64,000 nucleotides of DNA from Tubiluchus corallicola (lineage: Eukaryota > Priapulida > Priapulimorpha > Priapulimorphida > Tubiluchidae). Within the stretch, counting starts at the first letter, position 1, and each line of letters begins with the position of its first letter. Below the pieces are notes generated by a model. That model saw only the letters and a list, made by a program, of their open reading frames with translations, did not search any database and had not been told where the DNA came from. Of this stretch, positions 1-15,330 are shown piece after piece. Where the stretch lies: NCBI GenBank assembly GCA_030141605.1, contig JAQGDQ010000138.1, positions 126,001-190,000 on the forward strand. Direction: 5' to 3'. The translations under genes and the position numbers were made by a program.

Positions 1-240
1 TACTTAATTAGCAACATGTATGCTACGAATGCTCTGATTATTTTTTCAAACTTTACTCAATGTTATGAAAACTTATTTCAAACGACCTACCATTAAAATG
101 GCTGCGCGGGAGTTTAAATTTACACGTTTTATACAGTGTTACGGCCGATGCAAGCCATGCATACGAGCACACGAAAAGGTAGTATGTATGTAAGTGGTAT
201 AAAATTTCGAGGCGATTTTTTAAGTTTTATGTAAGAGGAG
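1..240 (+). repeat. Dispersed repeat family, copy A (cut by window edge)
   Basis: Contains TATGCTACGAATGCTCTGAT, ...TTATTTCAAACGACCTACC and AAAATGGCTGCG, shared with copies near 2.6, 42.9 and 52.4 kb. It ends near TAAGTTTTATGTAAG. Confidence 0.65.
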
Positions 241-2372
241 GGTTTCCTTGAGCTTTAAGCTATTGAGAAGAATTGTAATTCCTGTTTATAAGATATTACG
301 TGATGTGATGTTAAGGTGCTATTCTAACAGACCTTATTATCTAAGGAAAAGCACGGGTTTTCAATAAGAATGTCAATGTTACTGCACAGATTGGGCTTCA
401 TCAAGCAAAAGGTACAGCGTAAAAATGGTGTCGAAGCTTCTGTAAGTTGCACATAAGTTGCGATCTAATCATTTAGTGTAGTTAAGAATCGTTAAGACAA
501 CATATAGTTTATAGGGTATTAGATCCGTTTGTTAGATCACATATTACATACATGCTGAACAACAGTTTATAACAATATCAAAACTTGAAAAAACAATCAT
601 GTTATTTTCACCAATTTCTTATTTGTAAGTGAATAGCATTAACAAGCTAATTCTTGTTTGCACAGGAAAAACTGCATGTTCTGAAATTCGATGATTCAAT
701 CAGACTTCACGAAAACGTATCATATTAAAAGCAGATTTCAGTTTTGCTTATAGGAGCAAGAAAGGCGCCAGCATAATATGAAAATCAGTGATACATGCCC
801 TCATGCATTACTATAATACATTCATTATATGCTGAAATAAGTCACGAAAGCGTCATATTTATTTTTAATAAATAATAACCTATTTTTAATTTAAAGCTAC
901 AGCCTACAGTTTAGATAGTAAAATTGCCCAGGACTTATTCATATCAACGTTTACTCACAAACTGATTTAAAGATGGAATGAATCAACAATTTTTTTAAAT
1001 CATACTTGAATGAAAGAAGGGTATTAAAATGCGACTAAAACTGGATTTGAACAAAGGGCAAGGCTTTGCATTAACAAAAATTTCTCACATTTCCGTTCTT
1101 TCAATCAAGTAAAACTTAGTTTCGGAAATTCAATTGTAGATTCAGTCCACCACTATCTACTAATTTAATTTTGGCAATTACCTGGTCCTGGTAACATTTA
1201 GCCTTTCAACCTATTGCCTAGAGCCTCTCATTTTAACATGATATATTTAAAGCAAGTAAACAGCCACGCACACGACAAGACAATACTTAGGCGCAGCTCT
1301 GGGGAGACTCCTGAAATTATTGTAATTATCTGAATGCACGGGTATTATGAGCATAACCAATAAACTATCCCTAATGCGTAATAATGCAGAGAAGCAGCAC
1401 TTCGAGAACCGTTTCGAAATCAGCAAAAAAATATTCTAAATATGCACAGAAAGGCAATAAAACGGAAAAAATCATTATAACACTAGAGACTTCGTCTAGT
1501 TTTCTCTTTTTTGGTTCTGACGCTTGAAAAAAGGAAAACAACGAAAAAATAAAGGAATAAAAGGAAAAGGAAATTCTGCATTTTGTTTCATTAGTGAATA
1601 GATGAAGGCAACTAAGTTGTCATTAGATGTGGAAAAGACCAAATTTATGCTCTCATAATCAAAGCAGCAGCACCGTTTGCTGTGTGAGTGTAGGCGGCGC
1701 TGCACTGTTGTGTCGCCCCAGTGTTTACTTTACGTCTACGTGGCTAGCAGTTTTGTGACAGCTATTACCTCAACATTTTAACGTTACTTTAACGGCCGTT
1801 TCGTTTTATCGAGCGTATCTGCTTGTTGTTTATCTATCGATGATTAATTTGCACCTTAATTGATTGAAATTAACTTTACTTCGTTTTAGCATGGAATATC
1901 CCTGTTAGCGGATATTACTCGTTTTAATTCCAGATCATCATTTAGGCTCACAAATGATGTAATTCCTTGAACCGCGCCACCTATCAGCTTCGAACATAAT
2001 TTGTGAACAAAATGTCCCTGCCTGTCGAAAACAGTGTACAATTATAAAAAAATAGGAGAATGTTAAAACAGCATAGTACTACATCAGTTTTAATACCCAA
2101 GTCTGACTTCGAAATGACCAAATATGTTTCGTCACTCGCATCCCACTTGGAAATAACTAAAATTTAATAAGTTCTAACATGAAGTGGAGATCACAGTTTA
2201 CAGTTTACATGGCTGAAATTTCATTTTGTTTTTGTTGTAAGATGAAAACTTGATGAATGGCTTAGTTGCAGTTGAGTAGAACCACTAAAAGGTTTATTTA
2301 AAACTCTTGAATGACACATATGGGCACTGAGCAGTTCAAATGGCGTTAAAGTGGAAGAAAAGACAATTTTAA
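241..2372. other. Non-coding stretch, nothing recognised
   Basis: AT-rich sequence between repeat copies A and B. The only frames over 60 codons (around 1.5 and 2.2 kb, minus) have no domain, no splice support and coding-unlike composition. Confidence 0.5.
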
Positions 2373-2850
2373 AGTTTGTCACAAAAAACTTTCCACACAA
2401 TATTATATTACAAATATTCACACTTACTTGCTTGAAAAACTTACGTAGCTAGAAAAGAAAAATCTAAGTAATTTAAAATGTTCGTGCCATTTGGCAAAAC
2501 GTCACTGACTCACCTTCCCAGCATGCACCACTGGCTCATCAAAAAACATGTTATTAATCTTACCGACAAGATAAAGTAATTTATATTTTTGCTTAGTTAA
2601 TGAATTGTATGCTACGAATGCTCCGATTATTTTTCTAAAACTGTACGCAATGTTATCTAAACTTGTTTTGAAATGACTTTCCTAAAGTCAAATTGACTGC
2701 GCCTAACGGCCATTGTGTGAGTTTAAATTCTTAAGTTTTATACATCGTTACTGTTAATATAAGCTCTGTAAGGAATAGAACAGTATGTAGGTGACACAAA
2801 ATTTCAAGACGGATTTTTTAACTTTATGAAAGTAAAAGGTTTTCTTATCC
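2373..2850 (+). repeat. Dispersed repeat family, copy B
   Basis: Starts with a form of CACAAAAAACTTTCCACACA, includes AAATGTTCGTGCCATTTGGC and the GCTACGAATGCTCCGATTAT block, and ends at GACACAAAATTTCAAGACGG...TTTATGAAAGTAAAAGG. About 475 bp, the fullest copy. No open frame, no evident terminal inverted repeats and no A/B boxes. Confidence 0.7.
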
Positions 2851-2902
2851 TTTAAATGGTGCCTGAGAATACCAAGTGGGACGCTCTTACTGGCTCGACA
2901 TC

Positions 2903-3095
2903 CCAGTGTACTGCGGTGCTGCGTACCATTTCACATTGTTCCCCTCACCATGTACTGTGATGCCACGTACCACCTCGCCCTGTACTGAGAAGCAATGTAT
3001 CACGAGGCGGTATACAGCAAGGTAATACATAGTGAGGCTATACATGGCACGGCGGTACACTGCGAGGCAGTGCAAGGTGAGGTGGCGCACGGGTA
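2903..3095. repeat. Degenerate 15-bp array with inverted halves, locus 1
   Basis: In the left half GTAC-type anchors recur at 2908, 2923, 2938, 2952, 2967, 2982 and 2997. In the right half the reverse-complement unit (roughly GAGGCGGTACACTGC) recurs with anchors at 3013, 3026, 3041, 3056 and 3071. The centre of symmetry is near 3003. The 107-codon frame over it (2995-3318) is a by-product of the 15-bp period and is not taken as a gene. Confidence 0.75.
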
Positions 3096-3099
3096 TGAC

Positions 3100-6084
<2,985 letters not shown>

Positions 6085-6580
6085 CAAGACCACTTGGGCT
6101 GTGATCATTTGGGCAGTGAATAGTTGAACAGTGGACACTTGGACAGTGGGCAAGGGGCATTTAGACAGTAGACATTTTGGCAGTGGACAGTTGGGCAATA
6201 GGCAGTTAAATTAGTAGGCACTTGGACAGTGGGCATTGAATAGAACAGGACAAGGAGGAAAAGACACGACAGAGCATGACAGGGCAGAATAGAATGGAAC
6301 GGGACAGAACAGAATATACAGGTGAGCAGAAAGAGATTAATAAATAGGTAGGTAGATAGGTGAGCGGTTAGATAGGAACCATTATCGGTATACATTAAAG
6401 TAGGTAAACACCAACGAGGTATTACATAACACTGACAGTATTCCCAGAAAAGCATTCTGCAGCACTTGTGCTGCTTACACATCTTTAAAGTATCCACAAC
6501 CCAAGTGTACACAAGTTGGCCACTACCCAAATGACCAATGCCCAAGAGACCATTACCCAAGTGTCCGCTGCCCAAGCAAC
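6085..6580. repeat. Degenerate 15-bp arrays as inverted arms, locus 2
   Basis: Left arm: units like CACTTGGACAGTGGA with TTGG-type anchors at 6094, 6109, 6124, 6139, then 6161, 6177, 6191, 6206, 6222 and 6236. Right arm: the reverse-complement unit ATTACCCAAGTGTCC with CCCAA anchors at 6500, 6526, 6541, 6556 and 6571. The ~260-bp spacer contains purine-rich short repeats (GGGACAGAACAGAAT). The minus-strand frame at 6105-6575 is a by-product. Confidence 0.75.
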
Positions 6581-9500
6581 TGAGATTGTGCGCAAATTAG
6601 TTGCCTAACAATTACAAAATTTATATTACTGGCAACTTTTGACAAATCGGAATTTGTGTTCACTACCAAGTTGACTAGACTGGCTATCTATTACTGTATC
6701 ATAATCTCATTCCAAAGTTATCTTCGTGGGCATAATCAATTTTACGACACACATAAAACAAGCATAGCGTAAAACGCACACGACGGCCACTTTACAACCT
6801 TTTGTTTGCGCGCGCTGTTATTGCGTACACAAGAGAGTAATTCGTTTCATTATTACCCTTTAAATTTTTAACAAAACACGCTTAATGTACGCCGTTAGCA
6901 TTTTCCTGAACCAGTCTTCCGAGATGAGGATCTCAAGGACAAATCAAACGCTGTTTCAAAAAATTTCAGTCAATAAGACATGCATGTAATTGGTATTGGA
7001 ACTAAAGTGGACTGCTTCTAGTGCGTGCATAAGCAGAAAATGTTATGTATAAAGATTCATAACGAACCATAACTAGTAGTAGCAAATGGCCTTGGCCCTT
7101 GTCGTAGCATTAGCTTCAACACTCGTTAGTCTATTATTAAGTTCACTTCTGAATGAAACTCATATCTTGCTGACTTGTACTCATTATTCATTTAATAACT
7201 TTTTGCATATAAAAATTTACACCCATTTAATTCTACTATCTTACATCATTTTACTTTCCCTTGCCTTACTTTACCTTACCTTATCTCACCTTACACAGCA
7301 ATTACACTTGAGAAAAATGCGCGAACAGCTTGAATGAACGAATTACTGAAATTTAATGGTTACACCAATAAATGGCATAATGGTTACACTAAAAAGAAAT
7401 TGAACTATCAATAACATTTCTGAATTTCAGAAACATCACTCTTCACTCTGCAGTGTCAACGATCTGACGCTCAAGACGGTAAACCAATAGGCATACCTTA
7501 GTAGGCTCACTTTAAAAAAACCAAAGTAGTTTACAGTAATCTTCGCCTTTGACCTCTAGCCTGTAATTATTGTCTAACGCACGTCAAATTACAGTGACCT
7601 CATATTCATATTCATGGCAGGTATAAACGATCTGATGATAATACCAAATTTGTGACATTTCCAACTGTGACTTTTGATATCCACGTTCATGCCACGAACA
7701 AAAGATCAATAGCTTCGCAATCACCAAGTATTTTGAAAGCCTACACCAGATAACTTGACAAACAATAATAAATTTGACCTTTGATAGACAAATGATAAAA
7801 ACATGAAGTTGACTTTTGACATTTTGCTGTTCAGCTTGTAACATCAGCATCAGTCATTTTTCAGATATAAACGCAGACGAACTACACAGACGTGCAAACA
7901 GAATCAACAGCTGTACGAAGATCATATGCAAATTTGACTTGTCACAGTGCTGGGCAATATTTATCAATCAGACGACGAAAAACACTTCAGAAACTCAGAA
8001 GTTAGAAATGACTTTACCCTATAAAAGATTCTGAATTTGAAAGCTAAAAGTAAAACACAGGACTTTACAAAAGCCTGAAGATTTATAGATAAAACGCTAA
8101 CTATTCTTCAGGGTGGACGCACTAGCTCTATTCTGTATTGAGCTCCATGGGGACATATTGCAAAGGAAAACCAAAGCAGGCTCATACTAAAATGAAATGT
8201 CAAAATGGTATTCTTCCGCAAGAAGATGGTCAGTGAACAATGACAAGTTCAACATAATAAGTTACTTAGAGTGTGACTCTCACGAGAAATAATGTAATGA
8301 AATCATGGTGCTCATAAATAACTAAATTTTAGTAGCAAAAGAAATGGTTCAGAACAGCCAACTAAGTAAACCTATATAAATTATTTGAACACAGTGTAAG
8401 TTATCTAAAGGACTTTTAGATTGTGACTTTGGTATTTTTAACTGAATCTCTCTGAAAAAACTGGCTAGTGACAACACTATACAGTGACAATACCAATTTG
8501 CACCTAACAGGAAAAAGCAGGCATAGAGTTCTTGCTGAAGATCGACTCTCAGCCAGAAGCATAACACTGGAGTAGTACTACGATGTTACACACAGAATGA
8601 GTGGGTCGGACTCGAATAAAGCAATGTGAAGTCTTCAAAATCCTTAGAACCAGTAATAGCGGGCTTCTATTTTGTACCCTAAATTATTCGCAAAAAAGAA
8701 ATCATTCAACGAAGCAGTCATCCAAATGAGCAAACTTTCAAATTCTACGTTGTAAATCCACTCTAAACAAGTGTTTTTCTTTTCTGAAAGAAAGGCTTTT
8801 ACGTCATCTCGCGCGCCCTTGCACAGCAGTTTCAATTTTTACAAGAGGCAAACCATAAAGTGCCGCGTTGAAAAGGACTTCAGCATCAATAATGTAGCAC
8901 ACAATGCCACTCAGAAAAATGATTCCCAGTACTTCTATTGTGTCACAATAAATTTTCGATTCACACTGCAATTTTATTGTAGAGCATTAACCGCTGAGCT
9001 TCACAAACAATGTAGATGTTCAGATTAACGATGTACGGGATGCATACATATACTACGCTACCTTTTAGAAATCATTAAGTATCTTAAAAAGTTATTTGTC
9101 ATTGAAGTCAGAACCAGTGGTAATAGAAGTAAGAAAAAGATGAAAGAATAAGAAAGATGAAAAGAAAACAAAACGTTTTGGCGGAAAGGGGAAATTTAAA
9201 TTTAATTGAGGATTCTATTAATATTTGGAACTTACATAAGACATGCACAATTACCACATAAACTACTCAGTATATGCGTTCAACCCACATGTAAATCAGC
9301 CTTCAGTATACCATGATGCTAACTGCTTGAATTTGCCCGCATCCGCACCTTTCGTTGGTTACTGATATCCCGTCGGTTGAAGGTAGAAACGGGAAGCTAG
9401 CGAGGATTCTGCGTGGGAAAATGAAGCGTGGCTATGGACTCCATATTCAAGACGAAAAATCATATCTTTTTTTCGTGCCCTCTGCTGCTACGAAAATAGA

Positions 9501-12500
9501 AATGTATTCGACAGCCCTGTAAATCCATGAAATTTAACATGGACTATTATTACTCTATGTAAAATTTTATTGTCAATAAACGATATATTATATATATCTT
9601 CGCGTATAAAATATATACCTCCTTGCAGCAATGACATTCATATACTTTCCCCAATTATATTCTACAAGTACTGGTCAAGCTGTGAGGTGAAACGGTTCCC
9701 GATCGAAACTGCTTTTAGACTTCCAGGTGACAGAAAACCCAGGTAATTAGTTACGCCTGATTTTCCCACACAATATCGACTTTAGTAAAGGTAGCGGTCA
9801 AAACCTAGCATCTGTTTTTGAAGTTGCTCACCAGTAATCAACACATTTGAAAAACGAACGTCAACGGTTACGTGCATTGGCAGCACAACAGTAAATAGGG
9901 ATGGCTGAGAAGCATAAAGAAGCCACTTTGCGACATTCTGGAAGTAAGTGTTCGGAACTCTAAGATAAGATAAAATTAATTTAAAGTCAATCATTTACAT
10001 GGCCTCTTAGCTCTTTATCGACTATATTATAATGAGTTACTGTTTAATCTAAAACTTGTCGTCAAGCCTAAAGCCTAAGCTAGTCTAAAATTACATACAG
10101 ACAGTAGAAACTACATTCTTTACAAGAGAAAAAATAAATACAAAATTATTACTTTAGCACGGTATTTACATTACACGATTTCATCCTATCACCTAAACTA
10201 ATTAATAACAAAAATTATATACAATAAAAGTGTTTAAAAATTTTGATTAAGCTTTATAAAATGAAAATAAAATACACAATAATTGTACGAGAACTAGAAT
10301 ACGCTTGTAAATTTACTATACTATTCATATAATCCGTAATTTAAGATGTAGTTGCCAAGTTAATTTAATATACAAACTAACTTAATGTTCAAGCATAAGA
10401 CTGGTTAAAACAGAATTTTACATTTACTTGTAACGTTAACTGTTTAATACCGAAGCTCCTCGACTGCTTGGAAAAAGCGAAAATTCTTCTGACATCAAAT
10501 AGGCCCATCCATTTTTAGGTTTTCACTACGTTTTGTACACTGTGATTAATGTGTTCATGATTGCTCTAAAAATCTGTTCTCTGCCACTGTAAAACTCGCA
10601 ATAATCTCTGGTCTACATCATCTACCAAAACATTAAGGTCCTCTGTCAAGGCCTACGGTTTACTAAAGTTCATGTTTTTGCTTAAAAGTTCCTGTGAGTA
10701 CAAACTTTCATGAGTTTCTCTGCCCATCGGTAATTTGTTTGGCCTGCTGTATAAACAGGTTACTAACATCCACTTGATAGACTTAGCACTGGGCTACAAC
10801 GGCTTATAAACAAGAACATTTCCATTGCGCCCCAACATTTTAATTTGCTGAAAATCCCTAGTCATCCAGTGGGGACACTTTGCAAACTACCCGAATCTCA
10901 TTGTAGATCTATGTCCGACATTAGAAGCATAGACTAATTTTGATTTTACATTTATGACTAGATGCACGCAGATATTGAAAAGCTGAAAGTTTACCAAGCA
11001 AAGTAGAGGAAATAAGTTAATTTAAGTAATGATTAAGTAATGATTTAAGTAATAATAATTTCTAAACGACACTACTGAATGAACAAATGTCACTTTGGAT
11101 CAATTTAGTTCAATCCCGAAAAAAATCAATTTGACAAATCTGCCGGCGGCATGTACTGGCGGCAAGGACGCGTTGATGATAATTTTTCCTAGAGAATTTG
11201 TGGCCTATAATATATGTCCTTGCGCCCCAATTAAGAAGCCATGTTCATTCAAATTAAGTTCAAACAATTGTAGGGCAATCCTAAACAAGTTGTGTTTGCT
11301 CGTGGTGTTGACTAATCATCTGAGGGTGCAGGAACACCGATCTGAACCGGATCAGCGCAGCAAGTGTACAGTCTGTGCGACGTGCATAATAGCATATATT
11401 TGACACGAAATACACGTAACATACCGCGTGCTGATGGTTTGACGCGAAGCCATGGGAGTGAGAGAAAATCAATGGATGACACAATCAGGCTGTTGAGATG
11501 TACTGTAGTATATCTGTGTTATGCCGATGCATTAATACTCGCAGAACGGCAGAGTAAATGAATTCTCCAATAAAGGCGGCTCTTCCCCATAAGTACAGAG
11601 GCGTCATAGTTTACTACATGAATTTATTAATACAATAACGCGGGGTTTTTTATAACACTTTGCAAAAAATGTCTCGCGTCGAGCTCCAGACACATTCCAC
11701 ATAGCAAGCAAAATTGCAGTCATGAAACACAAAGAAGCAAAGGCAATCCGGCATAAATGATAAAAATGCCACAATAAAGGAAAATGAAAAAACACTTCAA
11801 TCACGACTGTAGGCTATATCTTCAGGTGAAAAAGCAAAAGAAAGCACAGACGATCATTAGATAATAATGTCCTTGCAGTATTAATGAAACGCACATTAAT
11901 AAATACATAAGATACCAAACACCAACAATGGTGGCTGAAACGTCGTCTTTTTACTGTGAGTTTCTTTTCAATCGATTGTTTTCGTTCTTATCATGCACCC
12001 GAATTATTGGCGCGTTACAATTTGCCATAATTTGCATTTTTTCTTGACCCAACAAATCCACACCAAGAATACAAGTTACGGGTATACACATAAGCAAATT
12101 AACTATGACTGCCTATTTAAACCATTCACCAGTCACTCTGTCAATAAATACATGGAAACTCTTAATAAAAATTCCACGACAAAGAAAAATGAAACAAACA
12201 AATAAAAAACTCAATAAAAAAATAACTACAATAAAAAAAACTCACGATCTAGCATAAAAGGTCTCCCGGAAAAAACTCCCGAAAAATAGAGCTACTAGTA
12301 AATGTTCATGAAAGTTCGACAAACCTAACATATAAAGCATTTCGATTAATCAAGAGTTGCGATTATTGATTATACAACCATACACTACCAGCTTCGGTAC
12401 TGGGTCTGGGTACACAAAAGACTACGGGCTTTTAATGCAAACAAGTCGGATCAACAAGGACACTGTGACCTTTCCTCTTCGAGAACGTATACTTGACTTG

Positions 12501-13199
12501 TACTGTACTTCCAGCGCAACTGATTGAACAAAATGATCATCAACGGACAGCGTTACCGTTTATTATCACATTCATCATCACACTGGAAGCCACCCGACAG
12601 AATTATACTCTGAGCAAAAAGCTGCGGGGTTTACACTTAAACCAGTGTAACTAGGCACTTGGTTACTTTTTATAGCTGGAAAGGCGCGTAACAAAATCTG
12701 CAACGATTAGCCGCTTGAACGACCTAGTAGCGAAGCATAAATTACCCAGTTAATTTACAGCAAGGAAAACACTTTAGTCAGCCAAAGAATTTTATCGAGC
12801 AAATTAAAAATTTCGGATCGGAGGTAAAAGCGCTGTACTACTTCTTTTCTCGCAGACTTGACACAGTCTTAACTAGTGATGACTGTTGCGTGTGATGAAT
12901 CAGGGGCTACGTAATAGTCAAGGAATGAACAGCATAGTTTGTCGTACCACTAATGTCTGTACCGCGTAACGGCCTGTAACTATCTTTTATTATAATAATT
13001 ATACTTTCTCTACAGAATCTTAAAGTTTTATTATTGTCTTTAACTGGTGACGCAACATAGTGGAAGCGCGGCACCAACGAAGAGCCGCCTACAGCTGTGC
13101 TGATTGACTAAGATACTACACATCAACTACGTGTATACGTCGGGAAAGGTCGCATGCAGCACAATGTGTTAAATGGCTCTAGCGTGCTAGCTAGTAGAC
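6581..13199. other. Long non-coding stretch, no gene recognised
   Basis: AT-rich with only short chance frames. The longest (11095-11403, +) and a pair on opposite strands near 8.6-9.0 kb show no recognisable domain. A minus-strand segment at about 8840-8920 can be read as a short peptide without stops but I could not assign it. No tRNA-like structure was seen. Confidence 0.45.
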
Positions 13200-15330
13200 T
13201 ACGAGAAATGCGTCCTATTTGTTCTCCTATGATTATAAAAGCTCAAACCTCTGAGTTCGTGTGCACTCACGAAAAAAACTAGAAAATGAGTGATGATAAT
13301 AACAATGGTGAAGTGATGAAAGGAAATTTGCCAAGTGTGCAAAATACTGTTCAACATCTGGGACCTGTGAATGGCATTCGTGCCACACCATCTTTAAATG
13401 TTGATTGCAATATTAATTAGAATTGGAAGCTTTTTAAGCAAAAATGGCGTAATTATGCCACTATAACACAGATAAATAGACAGCCCATGAAATATCAGGT
13501 TACTCTCTTACTCCATGCTATTTGGGATGATGCACTAAATTTATACAGCAGAAACACCAGAAAATGACCGCAATCTGGATGAAACTATTACCAAATTGGA
13601 TACATTTGCAGTTGGAGAGACCAATGAGAAGTATGAAAGATACATCTTCAACAAATAAAGCAGTCAGAATAAAGGCGAAACTTTTGAACAGTTTCTATCA
13701 GCAATAAGGAGGCTAGTTAAGTCTTATAACTACGGTAACGGCTGTGTTAATTCGATTCTGCGAGAAAGAATAGTGCTAGGTCTACAAAATAGCCAGGTAC
13801 AAACTGCCTTACTCAAAGAACGTGACTTAACTTTAGAAAAGGCTATAGATATACGTAAAGCAGCTTTAAAAAGTTCTGCTCACAGCAAAGCTATGCAACC
13901 AGAAGTGGTGCACAAAGTCAAAGTTAAAAAACAGTTCAAGTTGAACCCTAGTAAACCCGATAATGACTATCGCAGGTCCACATCTAGCGTCAAAAAAGAG
14001 TGTAAGTTTTGCGGGTGCAACCATGTTTTTACGAAAGAGGAATGTCCAGCATGGGCAAATCATGCACTTTTTGTATGGAAAGCAATCACTTTGCCTTGAA
14101 GTGCCCTATCAAAAAATCTAAACCAGCCGTATCAGCTCGCAAACAGAAAGACAACATAAATCAGCTTGAAGCTTGCGCCAATGAGTTGGATACTGACACT
14201 GAAAGTAGCAACAGTGATGCAGAATGGTTGAATGTAGTCACGGATGCTGCTATTCTATGAAAGACTATGTATATATGCTAATAGAAAATGAACCGGCAAC
14301 AGTGTTATTTGGGCTACAGAAATTTCATCACTATACTTATGGTCGCCACTTAACTGTTGTTACTGATCATCAGCCTTGGAGACCATAAGAAAAAGCCTCT
14401 GTCAAAGGCTCCCAGACGACTGCATAACTTCTTCCTCCAAGCACAGGAATATGACTTCAGTTTAGTTTATCATCCAGGTAAAGAACTAATCATACCTGAT
14501 GCCCTAATTCGTACTCCAGCGGATGATAACACCACACCAACGTAAGAACTAGTAAACAATCTTCTGTTTACACCTATAAAGGAAAACCAGTTGAATGCCA
14601 GTCGCACTGCGACTCAGAAAGACATAGCACTGCCACAACTAAAGACAACCATAATGACTGGATGGCCAGACAACAAGAGGGAACTGCCTGAAACTATCAT
14701 ACCATATTTTAGCTATCCTGATGAATTAACAGAGCGAGGTGGCATTGTCTTGTGTGGCAAATGCATCATTACACCAGCATCAATGAGAAGAGAAATTAAA
14801 GAAAAGTCTGTGCTGGCCACTCTAGCATAAATTCTTGTCTACCTCGAGCCAGAGAGCTAATATTTTGGCCAGGCATGTCGGGTGAAATCAGGCAATATAT
14901 TGAGTGTTGTGACATCTGTTCTTCAGTGCTAGATAAACAACCTCTAATACAACCTGAAATTGCATAACGCCTATGGGAAAGAGTTGGAACTGATATATTC
15001 TACATAGACGGCCGCAGTTACTTGATTACAGTGGACTACTTTAACAGATTTTTTGAAATAGAATATCTAGAACAAGACACAAAATCTAGCATCATTGTTT
15101 CTAAACTGAAACAACACTTTGCCCGGCACGACGATCAGAAATGGAAAACATTCTTCTTGCGATTTTAAGAAGTTTGCAGAAAGGTGGAGTTTCACACATA
15201 GCATAATCAGCCCAGGTAATAACCAAAGCAATGGAGCAGCTGAGGCAGCTCTTAAAATAGCAAGACTCATAAAAAAGTCTAGGGAGGAAAAGGAGGATCC
15301 GTACGTAGGACTATTAAATTAAGAAATACC
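13200..15330 (+). mobile_element. Decayed Ty3/gypsy-type LTR retrotransposon body with internal deletion
   Basis: A gag-like frame opens at 13286 after a TATA-like ATTATAAAAG (about 13233). It carries in-frame stops, then two CCHC zinc knuckles (about 14001-14046 and 14064-14105) lying in different frames. From about 14290 the sequence resembles an RNase H domain (the VVTDHQP region), then an RNase H/connection end (YHPGKELIIPDAL), an H2C2-like region and integrase core fragments to about 15322. Protease and the reverse transcriptase palm are missing, so gag is followed almost directly by RNase H. Multiple stops and frameshifts make it non-functional. A TGGTGACGC stretch at 13046 could be a remnant primer-binding site, but I found no matching long terminal repeats. 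Confidence 0.8.

Noticed and set aside
6105-6575. 156-codon minus-strand frame, longest in the window
   Set aside because: Both ends are translations of the 15-bp arrays and the middle is low-complexity; not a protein gene.
8644-9028. Opposed frames of 63 and 85 codons, considered as an exon of a conserved gene
   Set aside because: A short minus-strand stretch reads open, but I could not align it convincingly to any family.
11880-11965. GGCTGAAACGTCGTC as a hammerhead-like end
   Set aside because: No CTGANGA core at the required distance upstream.
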